Assembly (NCBI GenBank): GCA_936432065.2
Contig: OW386285.2
Location: forward strand, 45,005,920-45,069,919
From: Rutpela maculata
Lineage: Eukaryota; Arthropoda; Insecta; Coleoptera; Cerambycidae
Reading direction: 5' to 3'
DNA length: 64,000 nt
The notes beneath the pieces are model-generated. The model worked only from the letters and a program-made list of their open reading frames with translations, did no database searches and was not told where the DNA came from. Position 1 is the first letter of the stretch, and each line of letters opens with the position of its first letter. The position numbers and the translations under genes were made by a program. This document shows, piece after piece, positions 1 to 11,440 of this stretch.

Positions 1-240
1 TCAATTTAAACTTAAGAAGAATTTTTCCTTTCGTTTTTAATATAGCTGACATTTCATTTCCGATCATTGGAGCTGATTTTTTTATCTCATTTTGGGTTAG
101 TAGTTAATTTAAAAAAAGCATGTTTAATTGGTAATATTACTAATTTATCAATAAATTGTTTAATTAACAATAGTCCTTTGAACTCACTTAAATTATTTCC
201 TTCAAAGAATTAATTATATGAACTATTTTACAATTTCCTA

Positions 241-915
241 ACCTAATAAGTTCTCCAAGCTACAATTTACCTGTCAAACATTCAGTTGTGTATCACATTA
301 TCACTGAAGGACATTTACCTTTTTCACGTCCACGTAGATTGGACAGTATAAAGTTTAGAATAGCTGAAAATGAATTTAATAATATGGTTGAGTTGGGCAT
401 ATGTAAACCATTGTCTTCCTCCGTCTCTTCGCCACTTCACATCCAAAGGGTAATCTTACATTCTGACAGTAATTGAACGTTTTACTAGATGGCCAGAGGC
501 TTATCCTCTTAGGGATATTACTGCAGAGACTGTTGCACGTACGTTATTTCAGAATTTTGTGTGCCAGTTTGGCGTTCCTTTAACGGTAACTACGGACCAG
601 GGAGTTTAATTTGAATTAAAATTATTTAACGAATTTTCAAAGCTTTTGGGTTTTCATAGAATTCGTACTACTACTTTTTACCCACAAAGTAACGGAATGG
701 TAGAACGTTTTTACCCCTCTCTTAAAGCTGCATTAACAGCAAGAGCTAATACGTGGGGTAGACGAACATCAAATTGTATTATTAGCTTTCAGGACAATTC
801 CCAAAGAAGATTTGCAATGTTCGTCTGCAGAACTAGTTTACGGTCAAACTACGCTTACCTGGGGAATTTTTCATTAAATCATGATACTCCAAATTTGCCT
901 CTATTTATTGACAAA
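241..915 (+). pseudogene. Ty3/gypsy retrotransposon pol remnant: reverse transcriptase N-terminus joined to integrase
   Basis: From about 244 the translation shows the entry to a gypsy reverse transcriptase, with FSRPRRL and ELGICKP motifs. The frame then jumps, without the rest of RT or RNase H, into an integrase core from about 463: ERFTRWPEAYPL, then VTTDQG with a catalytic Asp, then NGMVERF with the catalytic Glu at about 690-710. After about 760 the frame shifts again and the text resembles the integrase C-terminal side (CSSAELVYGQT). An in-frame stop follows the TTDQG motif. The missing middle is best read as a large internal deletion in an old copy. No LTR was recognised on either side. 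The element would have been a cytoplasmic polyprotein source and is now dead. Confidence 0.85.
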
Positions 916-1137
916 TTACGAAATTTTATTTATTTATTTATTACTGCAACAAAATTAACAAAACGAAGTGTTTTAATCTAGTTTACAATGGAAAAAAAAT
1001 GACACCCTGTGTCGAGCAATATATACATTATCTTAATTTTAGAGCTATGTTGCATCATTAATATAGCAATACTAACAAAAAGAATTGCTGTAGTAAATTT
1101 GTCATGATTATATCATTTGTAATATACTAAGTAACTA

Positions 1138-1584
1138 CAGGGAGATCGAGAAAGACTGAACGTGCTGCTCCCTAAAGATTGTTTTTGTGCCGCCTACATA
1201 CTGCATACATATGTACTATTTTTTGGTACTTCCCAACATTTTCACGTTGCCGACAGTAACTTTAAATATAATCAATTACAGTATTTACACAAAATGCGAG
1301 TTTCTTTATTAACTTACCACACAAGTGACAGTGAACTGATTGCGTTCAAAAACACTGATTTATTAGTCAGAAAGGGAGATAAATGATAAATCAAACACAA
1401 ACCAGTAATAACAACATTCACGAAAATGACAGACATCAGATTGGTAACAGTGACTAGAGAACCAGCCGTTACTCCTATAACATAGGAAATTAGTTTTAAT
1501 AATGTACGTACAATTGAAATCAATTTTGATAATTTTAGTGACTTTTCCGTATGACGTCACGTTCAGTTTTTCTCGATCTCTCGG
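1138..1584. mobile_element. TA-flanked MITE with about 25-bp terminal inverted repeats
   Basis: The left end reads CAGGGAGATCGAGAAAGACT and continues to GAACGTG. The right end is its inverse (CACGTTCAG up to CTCTCGG at 1584) with a few mismatches. TA dinucleotides flank both ends (1136-1137 and 1585-1586), the usual mariner/Tc1 target duplication. The interior has only short chance ORFs, so it is non-autonomous. Confidence 0.75.
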
Positions 1585-1837
1585 TATACCTAATACCTAT
1601 GTATTTCTGATATAATAAAATAGGTATAAAAATGCGAGTGAACATGTTGAGAAAAACAATTTGATTTATATATCGAGGTGAAAATCATGAAGATACCATA
1701 TTTAAGAAAAAAAGAAATGAGTCGGTGGGCGGTAAAATAATGATACATTATTAATACGGTATATTGTTACTTGTACAAATATGAATTTCTAAACTATAGT
1801 AAGAGAATGATATGTGATGCTTTTGTGTTAGGTCACG

Positions 1838-3051
1838 CTAAAATGGGTAGAAGTGTAGTGTAGTTGTCGATCAGATATTTTTTTGTTTCTAGTCTGAATC
1901 GCTTTTTCCTCATTGTTCTTATGTGTGGGGGAAGTCCATTAAATAACTTGATTCCGTTGTATTTAATGCATTTTTGAGATACATTTTTGCTATAAAATGG
2001 TACCTACCTTATACGCGTTGGTTGTCCTCGTTTCATATTTATGTTCAACGATGGAACCAATGGTCTCTTTTTTGCTGTATGCATAGGCTACAGCCGCATG
2101 CATGTATAAACCCATCACATCGAGTAACTGGTTCTCAGTTAAAATGTTTCTGCAGCCTTCTCTGCTTTTTTTGTTAAAAATTATTCTCAAGATATAGTTC
2201 TGTGTTATCTGTAGCGGTCGTAAAGTTACTTTATAAGCGGAACCCTATACTGTGGTACCATATCTAATAATAGATTCAACTAAGCTGTTGTACGCAATTA
2301 GGAGAATTTTATTGTTCAGTATACCTTTTAGTCTATAAAATTTATAGATCAGTTTTCGTATTCTTCCATTTAAGTATTCGATATGATTTCCCCATTTCAA
2401 GTATGGGTCTAGTACTAGTCCTAAATATTTTATGGTAGCGGCATTATGTACACAACTGTTAACCGATTCGTTTATGAGTATGGGCTCTTGCCCATGGGGC
2501 ATTCCAAATTTTGTTGGCGAAAAGGGCATAAACTTAGCTTTTCTAATATTTAGTTTTAGGAGATTGTTATCTAGCCAAGTTCTTACTTTCCTAATTACAG
2601 CGGTAGCTTTTTGCTTTGGGGATTCCCAGGTCTCCTCCGCAAAAATTAGTACCGTATCGTCTGCATATAAAATAATATTGCATCCGCAGTTTTTCTGTAA
2701 TAGTTCATTTATGTATATAAGGAAAAAGCTGGGACCTAAGATAGTTCCTTGAGGAACCCCAGTTTTTATTATTTTTGTTGCACTATAAGCGTTAGCTATT
2801 TTAACTTGCTGTGGTCTATTAGATAGATATTCTTTGAATAAGTCATGTACTTTTCCTCTGATGCCTATTTTGTACAATTTGTTAAGTAGATGAGTATGGG
2901 ATACTGTATCGAAAGCCTTTTGTAAATCTAAAAATATGGCTAAAACTTTTTTGTTCGATTCGAAATTAGTTAGAATAGTATCTGTTAACTGTGTATGGCA
3001 ACCCGCTCGTCTGTTTTGGTATCGAGGAAGATTTAAAAACGAAGAAGACAA
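1838..3051 (-). pseudogene. Jockey/CR1-like LINE reverse transcriptase, 3' part
   Basis: The minus strand carries 268 codons of non-LTR reverse transcriptase starting near 3030. Visible motifs are FLDLQKAFDTVSH, GVPQGTILGPSFFLIYIN, the catalytic YADD box and the YLGLVLDP thumb motif. At 2245 a TAG stop interrupts, but the same frame continues from 2242 to about 1990 (ILRIIFNKK, ENQLLDVMGLY, VEHKYETR). A frameshift near 1985 then leads into the LINE tail (KYNGIKLFNGLPP) ending in a stop near 1838. The endonuclease half upstream of 3051 is absent, consistent with 5' truncation. Few lesions suggest it is younger than the other LINEs here. The bases up to about 1600 could be its 3' UTR. Confidence 0.9.
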
Positions 3052-3229
3052 TTAGAATAAAAAAACAATTGAATAACTTTTAATATTTAACAAAAATAAT
3101 GTCGATATTTTCTAATAAATCTTTTAAATTAGATTTTTGAATTATTATTAATAGCTCTAACGCTATAGATGTATTTCAAATATATAGGTAACAACATATA
3201 GAATGGATTGTATAAAAAAATGTGGACCG

Positions 3230-3720
3230 TTTTTCGTAAGTTCTAAGCTAGATAATCACAATCACAAATGCAGGTATTGCTTTTAACTCTGCAATAACAA
3301 CATGTACATTGGTTAATATAAGAGGTGTAGACTCATTATTCAGAAACTTTAAGATTGACAATCACAATCACAAATGTAGGTTTGTTTCTAAAAGCACGTC
3401 AACACTAATGCCTCGTGAATCATTAAATAACACATTTTCTGATCAACTTTGCCGCCAACTTACCCATCGCATCGGATTCCACAAAGGCAAAGTTTATATG
3501 TCCAGTATCATGTTTAAAGTATGCCAATCGTCCTGCTGACCCGTAGCTTTGGAAGGTGTCGGCCTCAGGGACATTAGACGTGGAAACTGATGTACCGGCT
3601 ACTGAATTATTCACGTCACTTCGACAAATTACAGGAGGTTTTCTGACAATTATCCCATAGTGTCTGGAAAGTCCCTAAATGTTATCAATACTAAGTTTAG
3701 CACTAGCTTGATATCAGAAT
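3230..3720 (-). repeat. Dispersed repeat with conserved, unrecognised coding stretch (copy 1)
   Basis: This stretch matches 13395-13890 in inverse orientation. On the minus strand a 63-codon frame (3423-3614) starts NNSVAGTSVSTSNVPEA and continues GSAGRLAYFKHDTGHINF. The other copy keeps nearly the same residues with many synonymous-looking differences. Both are followed by a tract containing AATCACAATCACAAATG or its inverse. No family was recognised. It may be an exon fragment of a transposon gene duplicated with its flanks. Confidence 0.5.
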
Positions 3721-5275
3721 TGCAATTACGTATTATTTAATATTAAAATTTATAAATGAGTTTTCCAGTGTGTAATTCCTTTAGTAATAGGTTTTCTTGT
3801 AGCCATACTGTAATACTATACAGGGTGTTATGCAGGCTGATACAAACTTTTTAAGTGCTGATAGCATACGCCATTTAGAACTCATTTAGCCACACTTAGT
3901 ACAAAGTCTTACGGTTTTCTAGATCTTCGTCAATTTGTGATTTTTTGAAAAATGTAATTAATACGTGATTATGTTGTTATCAAATTGACTAGATTTTGAT
4001 GCTTCATCTCTTTGCAAAAACCGTCGTCATATATGCACTCTCAAAAAGTTGAACATATAATATAATTTACGTTGATCCAAAGACATGCAGTAATGATTTA
4101 CATACTCAAAATTTGGGCTAAAGCGTGGATTGTGTTAAAAGAAAATGCTTATATAACTGATTAGAAAGAAGATATGTATTATAACAATATTCTGTATGTA
4201 TTTTAAGGGATTAGTGAATTTAAAGCAAACATTTAATTGTTATTTTAAATAATAAAAATAGTTCGCAGTTTTGGCGTGTTTTCACATATTGCGTAATATA
4301 TAAATAGCAACAATTTACTTCAACCATGATGAAAGCAGAAGCTTGTCCATAAAAGAGCGCACCTCAGTTAATTAACATTAAATTATACTTTTGTAGTTAT
4401 CTCTTTGTTAAACAGAATTGAATACTAAACATGCAAATAAATTGTCCCATTCCATTTCGAACATTGGTTAATTCTTGTGTTCAGTTTACAACTGTGCGTT
4501 ATTATCTAAGCGAGAAACGTATAGATTCTAAAATCTGTAGAGGTTGTGTGCTGCAAATAATATGAACGAATTAAGTGCACTGGAATTATTGAAGTCTTGT
4601 GGGTAAGTATGTGGAGAAATTTAGTGAAAGCATTAATTCATTTGGATTACGTTTAGATAAAAATATAAAGCTCAGTATACAGTACAGCACCCAAAGGCAG
4701 ATGTGCATTTAAGCTTTTGAAAAATGATTTACAAAATAACTATTTACGTTCTTCATTTGCTGTACTAATGTCATCGGTTTTTGTTAATTTTAAAAAATGA
4801 CCGCTTAGATCATTTAGGAATTTTCGAAGCTTTTTATTTCTCAATGTTTTCAAGGACAAAAGGTGATCTGCATTTAATTTTTAAATGCACTTAGACGAAG
4901 AAGCAAGTTATTATAAAATCGATTGGACCTTAATCGATTTGCCTAAAAAATTTTTGATGGCTTTCTATGTCATAAATAAAATTTTCTACCGCTTTTTTTG
5001 CCGGTTACCTTTTTTTAAATACAAAAAAACCCTGTTCATTATTATTTATTGAAAATTTTATAACACGAAAAATTTCGGTTATTTTGGTTTGAAAATATTC
5101 ATCTTTCGAGGTCGCTGATTACGAATTTGGTATCTAAAAAATTAGTAAATAAAATGGGCGCTCCAAAATGGCCGAAAGGTGTTTTAAATATTTTCACAAC
5201 TAAAGTGACGTTGAAAAATTGAAATACAAGTTGACAGTCAAAATGAAACAAAAAAAAAATTATATTAAATATGCC
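3721..5275. other. AT-rich stretch without a recognisable gene
   Basis: I see no gene. At 3816-3830 the bases TATACAGGGTGTTATG look like the left end of a mariner-type element, but no matching right end was found. Around 5040-5200 there is a fragment with GAGGTCGCTGATTACGAA, a phrase that recurs near 26790, so it is probably old DNA-transposon debris. Confidence 0.5.
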
Positions 5276-5434
5276 TCAAGTCTCAAGTTTTGCAACAGGT
5301 ACTTTTTCACAATCTTCTAATAGCACAGGCAAATTAGATTGAAGAAATTGGCAGCTACGAAAAGCGGCTGGAACCTCCCCATCCGGTGGATCTTTGAAGC
5401 CTAAAAGAGCACTAAAAAATATGAACGATCTCAT
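5276..5434 (-). CDS. Small unrecognised ORF of 52 codons
   Basis: The minus strand encodes MRSFIFFSALLGFKDPPDGE and continues with a balanced composition, including EVPAAFRSCQF and LPVLLEDCEKVP, before a TGA stop. Such composition is unusual in this AT-rich window, where chance ORFs are rich in Ile, Lys and Phe. No family was recognised. It may be a remnant exon of a transposon gene. The start ATG was chosen because the upstream frame closes soon after it. Confidence 0.25.
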   Translation of the reverse strand: MRSFIFFSALLGFKDPPDGEVPAAFRSCQFLQSNLPVLLEDCEKVPVAKLET

Positions 5435-5874
5435 TTAATTTTTTGTCGCTAAACTTTGTTAGTTCTAAATCTTTCAAATTGACAGCTGTCAAAAATTCCG
5501 GTTCTAAACTTTGCTGGAGGATTTTATTTTTTGACAGTTGTCGAAAATTTTTAGGTTGGTATTGAACTTGGTTTGGTTTTTAGGTTATATTCATGTTTTT
5601 TAGGTTGTGATTGCCGGAAATTTTTCCGGCGTTGTGCCGGAAATTGATTCAATTTTCTCAGACTTTTAATGTCACTGTCACTTTTAATAGTTTTGGGCAA
5701 GAAAACTTACTTTGGGTCTAGTTAAGGACCGTCCGTAACCACACGGGCTCCTTATGCATTGTGTAGGCCTTACACAGCTATCACCAATTTTAACTGCACT
5801 TTTTTCGCAAAATATCACAACTAGTATGACGTCTTTAGAGAAAACACGTGTACAGTCTGCACGCTTTAACACAC

Positions 5875-5916
5875 TAGTCTACCGAACGTTAGGCTAACCT
5901 AACGTTCGGTAGACTA
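5875..5916. repeat. Perfect 19-bp-arm palindrome with 4-base loop
   Basis: Arms 5875-5893 and 5898-5916 are exact inverse copies (TAGTCTACCGAACGTTAGG) around the loop CTAA. No mismatch is seen in the arms. Confidence 0.85.
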
Positions 5917-6184
5917 TAAAATATATCTTACACAAAAAGCGTGACTCTATAGATTGTCAATTTTTTTTTAATTTTTTTCACGGAAACCAAATTGAAAGTG
6001 TGCAAGTGTGATATATCGTTGAAATCGGAATTTTTACTACTTTTCAATGGTTCGATTACAAATTGTAAGTAATCATAAAATAAACAACTCGTTGTGCCAA
6101 AACAGCTCTAAACGCAATCCGATCTTAACCAAAACCTTTTCAGATCTTCTGGAGCACTAAAGAAACCCTCATGCAAAGTTTCAT

Positions 6185-6385
6185 CCAAATCTATTTAGTA
6201 GTTTCGCCGCTATCTTGCATACCCACGCACACACACACACACACACACACAGACATTTTTCAAAAACCACTTTTTTTTTTGTTCCTGGGACCTCAAAACG
6301 TAACGACTTAATGTTATCTCAATTTTCGATTTTGGACCAATTTTAGTAACCTCCCACAATTTTATTGTGGGTAGGTTAAAAAGAC
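6185..6385. repeat. Interspersed repeat with (CA)n tract and terminal hairpin
   Basis: The run AGTAGTTTCGCCGCTAT is followed by a CACACA microsatellite (about 6225-6251) and then a hairpin at about 6349-6380 with arms CCCACAA and TTGTGGG extended by AACC/GGTT. This arrangement resembles the tail of a SINE, LINE or Helitron-type element. It ends immediately before AAAAAG. The class cannot be settled. Confidence 0.45.
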
Positions 6386-6419
6386 GAATAGGAGAAATAA
6401 TTTATAAAGAAGAATGCAA

Positions 6420-6535
6420 GCTTTCACGGCCATTGTAGAATGAAGTGGTTTCTTCCGGGTGCTACCTGGGTTGTCAAATTTGACTTGACGTTTCGTTGAT
6501 CATGCTGTCAGCTTCTTCAGAAGGATTCTAAAGAC
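6420..6535 (-). mobile_element. Tail of a Penelope-like element
   Basis: Read on the minus strand this contains CTTCTGAAGAAGCTGACAGC followed by AACGAAACGTCAAG. The phrase TCTGAAGAAG...GAAACGTC is characteristic of the region just downstream of the GIY-YIG domain in arthropod Penelope-like elements. It lies on the same strand as the GIY-YIG remnant at 8036-8520 and is separated from it by a LINE, so the two are probably one interrupted element. Confidence 0.55.
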
Positions 6536-6875
6536 TGTAGTTGCTCCCATGTAGTAGGTACCCATCCATGTATGATGCTTTCCTCGGTATGTAGCATAAT
6601 CGAATTCTTCTTTGCTCAATGGCTGACTGATATCAAGGATTGTTGAATGTTTTAAGTTATGTTTTTATGGTAATTGGTTAGTGCTTAACGTGTATGTATA
6701 TTTATTATTATTATTTTCTTGGTTATCGTACACTGTGGATGTTTGTATGTATTATGGTGTATTATGGTTCTTTTTGGCTCTTTTTGCGTACTGATCTTTA
6801 TGTAGTGATTTTGTTTTGTCTTACTCTTCTTTTTTTTTTATTATTTTTTTTTGTCAGACAAGTTTTACAATATAT

Positions 6876-7975
6876 TCAGGGGGTAAAGGTATAAGTTAAG
6901 GAGGAGTATCTAGGAGCTTGTCCGAATTCAGAGGTGAGGGGATTAATTAATGTATGGATGGTTGATTTTATTAGTGTTTCGGCAAAATTGGGTAATCGCC
7001 TCTGAAGGACGAATGCGTCCAGTCTAGGTGTTCTGGTGAAGTGGTATAGTATATGTAATGGGTTGTAGGAAGGGAGTAGAATAGCAACTCTGAGGATTTT
7101 GTTTTGAATTATTTGGAGGGCTTTTTGGTGTGTTGCTGTTTTCAAAGGGTACCACACCGGTGATGCGTATGTTAGTGTGGGCCTTATGTGGGCCTTGTAA
7201 ATAAGTGTGGCTGTTTACTTAGAAGACGTTGTTATTAGCGGATATAGTAATTTAACGCGCGTTTGGTATTTGCAGGTAATGTTACTTAGGTCCTTATGGA
7301 ATTTAAGTTTTCTATTAAGATTAAGTCTAAGGTAATCGATATTCTTGGAGCCCTCAATGCCATAGTTGTTAATTAAAATTTTAGGTACTGTCGTGTTTAA
7401 AATCTTCTTGGAAAAACATATGTATTGAGGAGTTATATCGGGATTTTTAGAAGTGGTTAAAATAGCCGCATCGTCGGCATAAAGACATAGTGTGATTCTA
7501 TAGTCTAGAGGTCGTAGTAGGTCGTTAATGTATACGTTGAAAAGTGTAGGACCAAAGGATGACCCTTGGGGGATGCCGGATAGGATAGAGGATATTAGAG
7601 AGCTGCATGGACGTGGACTGCTACTCTAAGAAGGAGGGTTGACGTGACGAGTCGGAATGCCCACCACGTAGAGCTTGTATAGCAGTCCAAGGTGCCAAGC
7701 CTTGTCAAATGCTTTATCGAGTCTAGGGCGACTAACCCGGTGAATAGACCTCGATTTAGGTTCGTAGTAACAGTTTAACCTACTCGAAAATTCTGCTGGG
7801 TTGTGGAGTGACAAGCACGAAATCCGAATTGAAATTCGTTAGTTGCACCAGCTAGGTTTAAGTACTCCTGGACCCGATTAAGTATAAGGTTGTCTAAAAT
7901 TTTTGCCAACGAGGAAATGCCTATAGCTGGTCGCATTATTTTTCGGTGTTCCTGTATTTGGAATGTTTATGATTT
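6876..7975 (-). pseudogene. Decayed Jockey-like LINE reverse transcriptase and C-terminal region
   Basis: Reading the minus strand from 7975 gives, across several frames, NIPNTGTPKN, NEFQFGFRA, AFDKAWHLGLLYKLY, a SGIPQGSSFGPTLFN region, an LYADDAAI catalytic box near 7470, and IDYLRLNLNRKLKFH. The 93-codon frame at 6876-7157 is the C-terminal part, with VWYPLK, ALQIIQNKILRVA and RLDAF. At least four frameshifts or stops separate these blocks. The endonuclease domain is absent. It sits between two pieces of a Penelope-like element on the same strand and probably inserted into it. The bases up to about 6540 would be its 3' UTR. Confidence 0.85.
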
Positions 7976-8035
7976 TGGAAGTTGTTGTGTTCTGCTCCTC
8001 GTTGCTTCGCTTCACTGCTGATTCGCTGTGCTTCG

Positions 8036-8520
8036 TTGACCTTGACTGTTTAAACCACTCTTGCTTGGCAAAGCCGGTCTCCGTGTGTTACTCAGTCGAT
8101 ATCTTCTCTATTGAAATTGTGCCTGTTTTTCATAATTTCTAGTGATTCTCTAATTATCCTTGGGTAATAGCACATATTTTTATCTAATATTTAGACGTTC
8201 TCGTAGTAGATTTCATGGTTCTCAATCTGATGAACATGCTCTGCCGACTTACCTGTGCGTCCGAGTCTTGTGTTTCTCTGGTGTTACTTGATACTGCACT
8301 GGATACTACGACCTGTCTGTCCGATATAACTCTTACCACATGAGCACGTCAATTGGTAAACACCCTTTAGCTAGTAATCTAGGGATAGAGTACGTGTTTG
8401 AGTGAAGCACTTGTTGAGTTTTCTTTACCGTTCGGAAACTTACTCCCGTTTTATTCTTCAATAAACACTTCTTCAACTTAGTAGGTCGTTCCTGTTCTTC
8501 TGTCGTTTTTCTACGGTTGT
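8036..8520 (-). pseudogene. Penelope-like element GIY-YIG endonuclease remnant
   Basis: One minus-strand frame reads GVYQLTCSCGKSYIGQTGRSI at about 8364-8300. It contains the GIY-YIG hallmarks (GVY and YIG), the CSCGK cysteine pair and the following Arg. It continues as NTRLGRTGKSAEHV and YYPRIIRESLEI, where the conserved Glu sits, and on to NFNREDID near 8110. Four in-frame stops interrupt it. Upstream to about 8520 a lysine-rich linker precedes the domain, as in Penelope-like proteins. The reverse transcriptase part is not visible. The domain normally nicks target DNA for retrotransposition; this copy is dead. Confidence 0.88.
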
Positions 8521-9199
8521 TGATAATTCATTGATCGTACCCATTTATCTCTAGTTTATATTTCGGATATGAACACCTAATACGGGCATGCATAAAACAT
8601 CCCTTACCCCCCGCGGAGACTTCATGCTAATTATTCACATTTTTCTTACGAACTGTCGCGCGTCGCTTGAACGGAAAAAGAGCATACGGAGGAAAGTAAT
8701 TGTCTATAAATTTTACACAACTTTCTAATGATCTTTCAGCTAATCCCCACTTAACTCTTTACATCACATAATATTTGATAGCTAGTTGACACTTATTGCC
8801 AAGGAATATACCTATATTTTGAGAGAGAAATATATAGGATGGGCAGCTTAAAAAATAAGTCAGGCAAATGTAAAAGATAATAATAATTGCTACATAATTG
8901 CCAGACAAGGAACCTACCTTAGTTTTAGTGAAAAGAAATACACAGGGTGCTTACTAAAAGAATAAAGTAATTAATAAGTATAAGCTGTCATGCAGAGAGA
9001 AGTTTTGTGTAAATGCTTTTTTATTTCACTTTTATTGAATATCGTTCGTATATTAAGTTAATAAAAATATTATTCATAGAAAACGGTGCCTGCGGTAAAG
9101 ATCAAAGACGCCGACATTTTAACAGATTTTAAAAAGATTTTCTACGGTTACACTGCAGGAACGGTTGAAAACTTCGTTCAAATTTCAGAATTTTGTTTT
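8521..9199. other. AT-rich stretch, no gene seen
   Basis: Only chance ORFs are present. A CACAGGGTGCTTAC phrase near 8940 could be a mariner-type end, but no partner was found. Confidence 0.4.
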
Positions 9200-10143
9200 T
9201 GCTCTTCTAGAGATATTGTCGAAAAATCACATACAAGCTAGAAAATTTGTAGACATAGCCTTCTAATTGAAATCCTATAAATTCGCCAAAAAAGAAAGTT
9301 GTACTCACGCCTCCATCTTGAAAAATGGCCGGCAAAATACGGTTTTCGACTTTTGAAAATATGGAATCAACTTTAAGCGAAATAAGAATATAACAAAAAA
9401 AAATTTATTCAACTAAGTTGAAAACTATTCCACATGTAGACCTCTTACTAGTACACATTTTTCTAATCTTTTTCTGAATTCTTCATAGACAGATGAGATT
9501 ACATCAAGTATGCCCCGGATTAATGTCAATGTCAGTGTAATAGATATTTAATCGTAGTTTGTATTTCCTATAATAAAAATTAAAAAAAGGTAGTTTGGCC
9601 AAAGTCTCATTCATATTTTCTAATTTTTAGAATACCCTGTATACATCATGCACAAGTACCAGAACGTTTCGCCATAATTTTGACTTAAATTTTGGTTCAG
9701 AAAATTTATTTCTGTTAATAAAGAACTTCTTAAAATACTTGAAATCATGTTTTCTACAACCTTGTTACTGAAACCATTAATCTCTTATTACTATTGTTTA
9801 AATAACCCGCCATATCAGTTACAATGGCGAAGTTTACAACACTATCCGTGTGAGCGAAACGATCAACGCCATATTGTACCTCCAAGATTGGTCCAAGAAA
9901 AAAATGATATTAACGAAAGTTGTAGATAATTATTTGCTTAGAAATTTTTATTTGAATTTTATTTTTGTAAAATTAATGGTTTTAAAAAAAATAGAAAACC
10001 GCATTTTACCGACCATTTACCAAAATGGCGGTTTAAGCCCAACTTTTTTGTGGCGAATTTATAGTATTTCAATCAGAAGGCTACAGAGACCATATCTACA
10101 AATTCTCTTGCTTGTAAGAGGTTTTTTCCTGAAATATATATAA
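9200..10143. mobile_element. Inverted-repeat element, probably a non-autonomous DNA transposon
   Basis: About 120-140 bp near 9200-9345 (TAGCCTTCTAATTGAAAT, ATAAATTCGCC, then ATGGCCGGCAAAATACGG) recur inverted near 10005-10143, where the inverse reads TAGCCTTCTGATTGAAAT and ATGGTCGGTAAAATGCGG. The interior has no recognisable gene. The outer ends are not well defined, and no target duplication was found. Confidence 0.5.
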
Positions 10144-10481
10144 TAACACAGGCACATAAAAAAAGTCAATTTTCTGAGGTTCACATATATATATATATAT
10201 ATACTCCTACGTATTCTTGACCGCTGAACACGATCCCGATGTGACTTTTACAAAATTAGTTCAGGATTTTTTGTTAACCACGAAAAACAGGTTAATACAG
10301 GCCAGAATAGGATTTGAAATATAAATTAAAGATTTTAAATAAGTAGACCATGTGTTTGATGTACTTTTGACCGCTGAACATGATCCCGATGTCAGTTTCA
10401 GCCAATCAGGAAAATATTTTGAGTACTTGGGAATACAATTTCCATAGATAAGTGAAGCCATATTAAAGGAAGGCATTTTTA

Positions 10482-10938
10482 ATGGTTCACAAAACAAGGA
10501 AAATCTTAAGAGATAAGAAATTCATCACTACAATGTCAGATACGGAAAAGGGAGCTCGGCAGAGCTTTAAAGAAGCTGTTGATAAATTTTTAGGAAACCA
10601 TAAGAGCGAAGACTGCAAAGAAATAGTATCCAACATGGTAGAAAAATGCGGAAAATTAGGTTGTTTAATGAAATTGAAACTATATTTCCTGCATTCTCAT
10701 ATAGACCAGTTCCAGAAAATTTAGGTGATTATAGTGAAGAGCATGGTGAACGTTTTCACCAAGACATAAAGGAAATGGAACGTAGATATCAAGGTCGATG
10801 GGATGTTAATATGATGGCAGACTACTGTTGGGCATTGATGTGAAAACGAAAGGAATAAAACGAAAAAGAAAACCATTACGCAGATCATTTGAAGACAAAA
10901 GAGTACGGTACTATAAAAAAGAATATCAGGATAAATAA
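10482..10938 (+). pseudogene. C-terminal part of an arthropod transposase-like protein (GERFHQDI family)
   Basis: The first frame (10482-10724) includes SFKEAVDKFLGNHK, KLGCLMKLKLYFLHSHID and a stop. The next frame (from about 10700) gives PENLGDYSEEHGERFHQDI and MERRYQGRWDVNMMADYCW. A third frame ends with TKGIKRKRKPLRRSFEDK and a TAA at 10936-10938. From memory, GERFHQDIK and YQGRW...MMADYCW are hallmarks of a protein found in very many copies in arthropod genomes, usually annotated as uncharacterised. Two frameshifts break it here and the N-terminal two thirds are missing. Its position between inverted tandem repeats suggests it is the element's own gene. Its biochemical role is not known to me; transposase is an inference from context. 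Confidence 0.8.
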
Positions 10939-10939
10939 G

Positions 10940-11440
10940 AAGTCATGACCTGATTGGTTGAAACTGACATCGGTATCGTGTTCAACGGTCTAAAATACAT
11001 CGAATACATGGTCAACTTATTTAAAATTTTTAATTTATATTTTAAACCCGATTCTCGCCCGTTGCAACATCTTTTTCATGGATAACAAAAAATCCTGACC
11101 TGATGAAGCAAAACTGACATCGGGATCATGTTCAGTGGCCAAGAATACATCGAATACATGGTATACTTATTTAAAATTTTTAATTCAAATTTTAAACCCT
11201 ATTCTGGTCCGTTTTCACTTGTTTTTCGTGGTTAACAGAAAATCCTGACCTGATGAAGCAAAACTGACATCGGGATCGTGTTCAGTGGTCAAAAATACAT
11301 CGAATACATGGTCTACTTATGTAAAACCTTTAATTTATATTTTAAACTTCTGGCCTGTTTTTACCCGTTTCTCGTGGTTAACAAAAAATCCTGACCTAAT
11401 TTTGTAAGACTGGCATCGGGATCGTGTTCAGCAGTCAAGA
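10940..11440 (+). repeat. Four tandem units of about 145-150 bp at the 3' side of the transposon gene
   Basis: Units begin near 10944, 11095, 11246 and 11389, each with CCTGACCTGAT (or a variant), AACTGACATCGGGATCGTG, TTCAGTGGTCAAAAATACAT, then TATTTTAAACCC and a GTGGTTAACA phrase. Two inverted units lie at 10200-10480. They could be transposase-binding sites, which is an inference from position only. Confidence 0.8.

Noticed and set aside
6694..6894. Hydrophobic ORF (Tyr/Phe/Leu-rich) as a membrane protein.
   Set aside because: It is translated from T-rich DNA in the presumed 3' UTR of a minus-strand LINE; the composition is a by-product of base bias.
10930..11440. The regular 145-150 bp repeats could be read as a CRISPR-like array or a satellite.
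   Set aside because: Units are contiguous without unique spacers, and they occur inverted on the other side of a transposon gene, so they are subterminal repeats of a mobile element.
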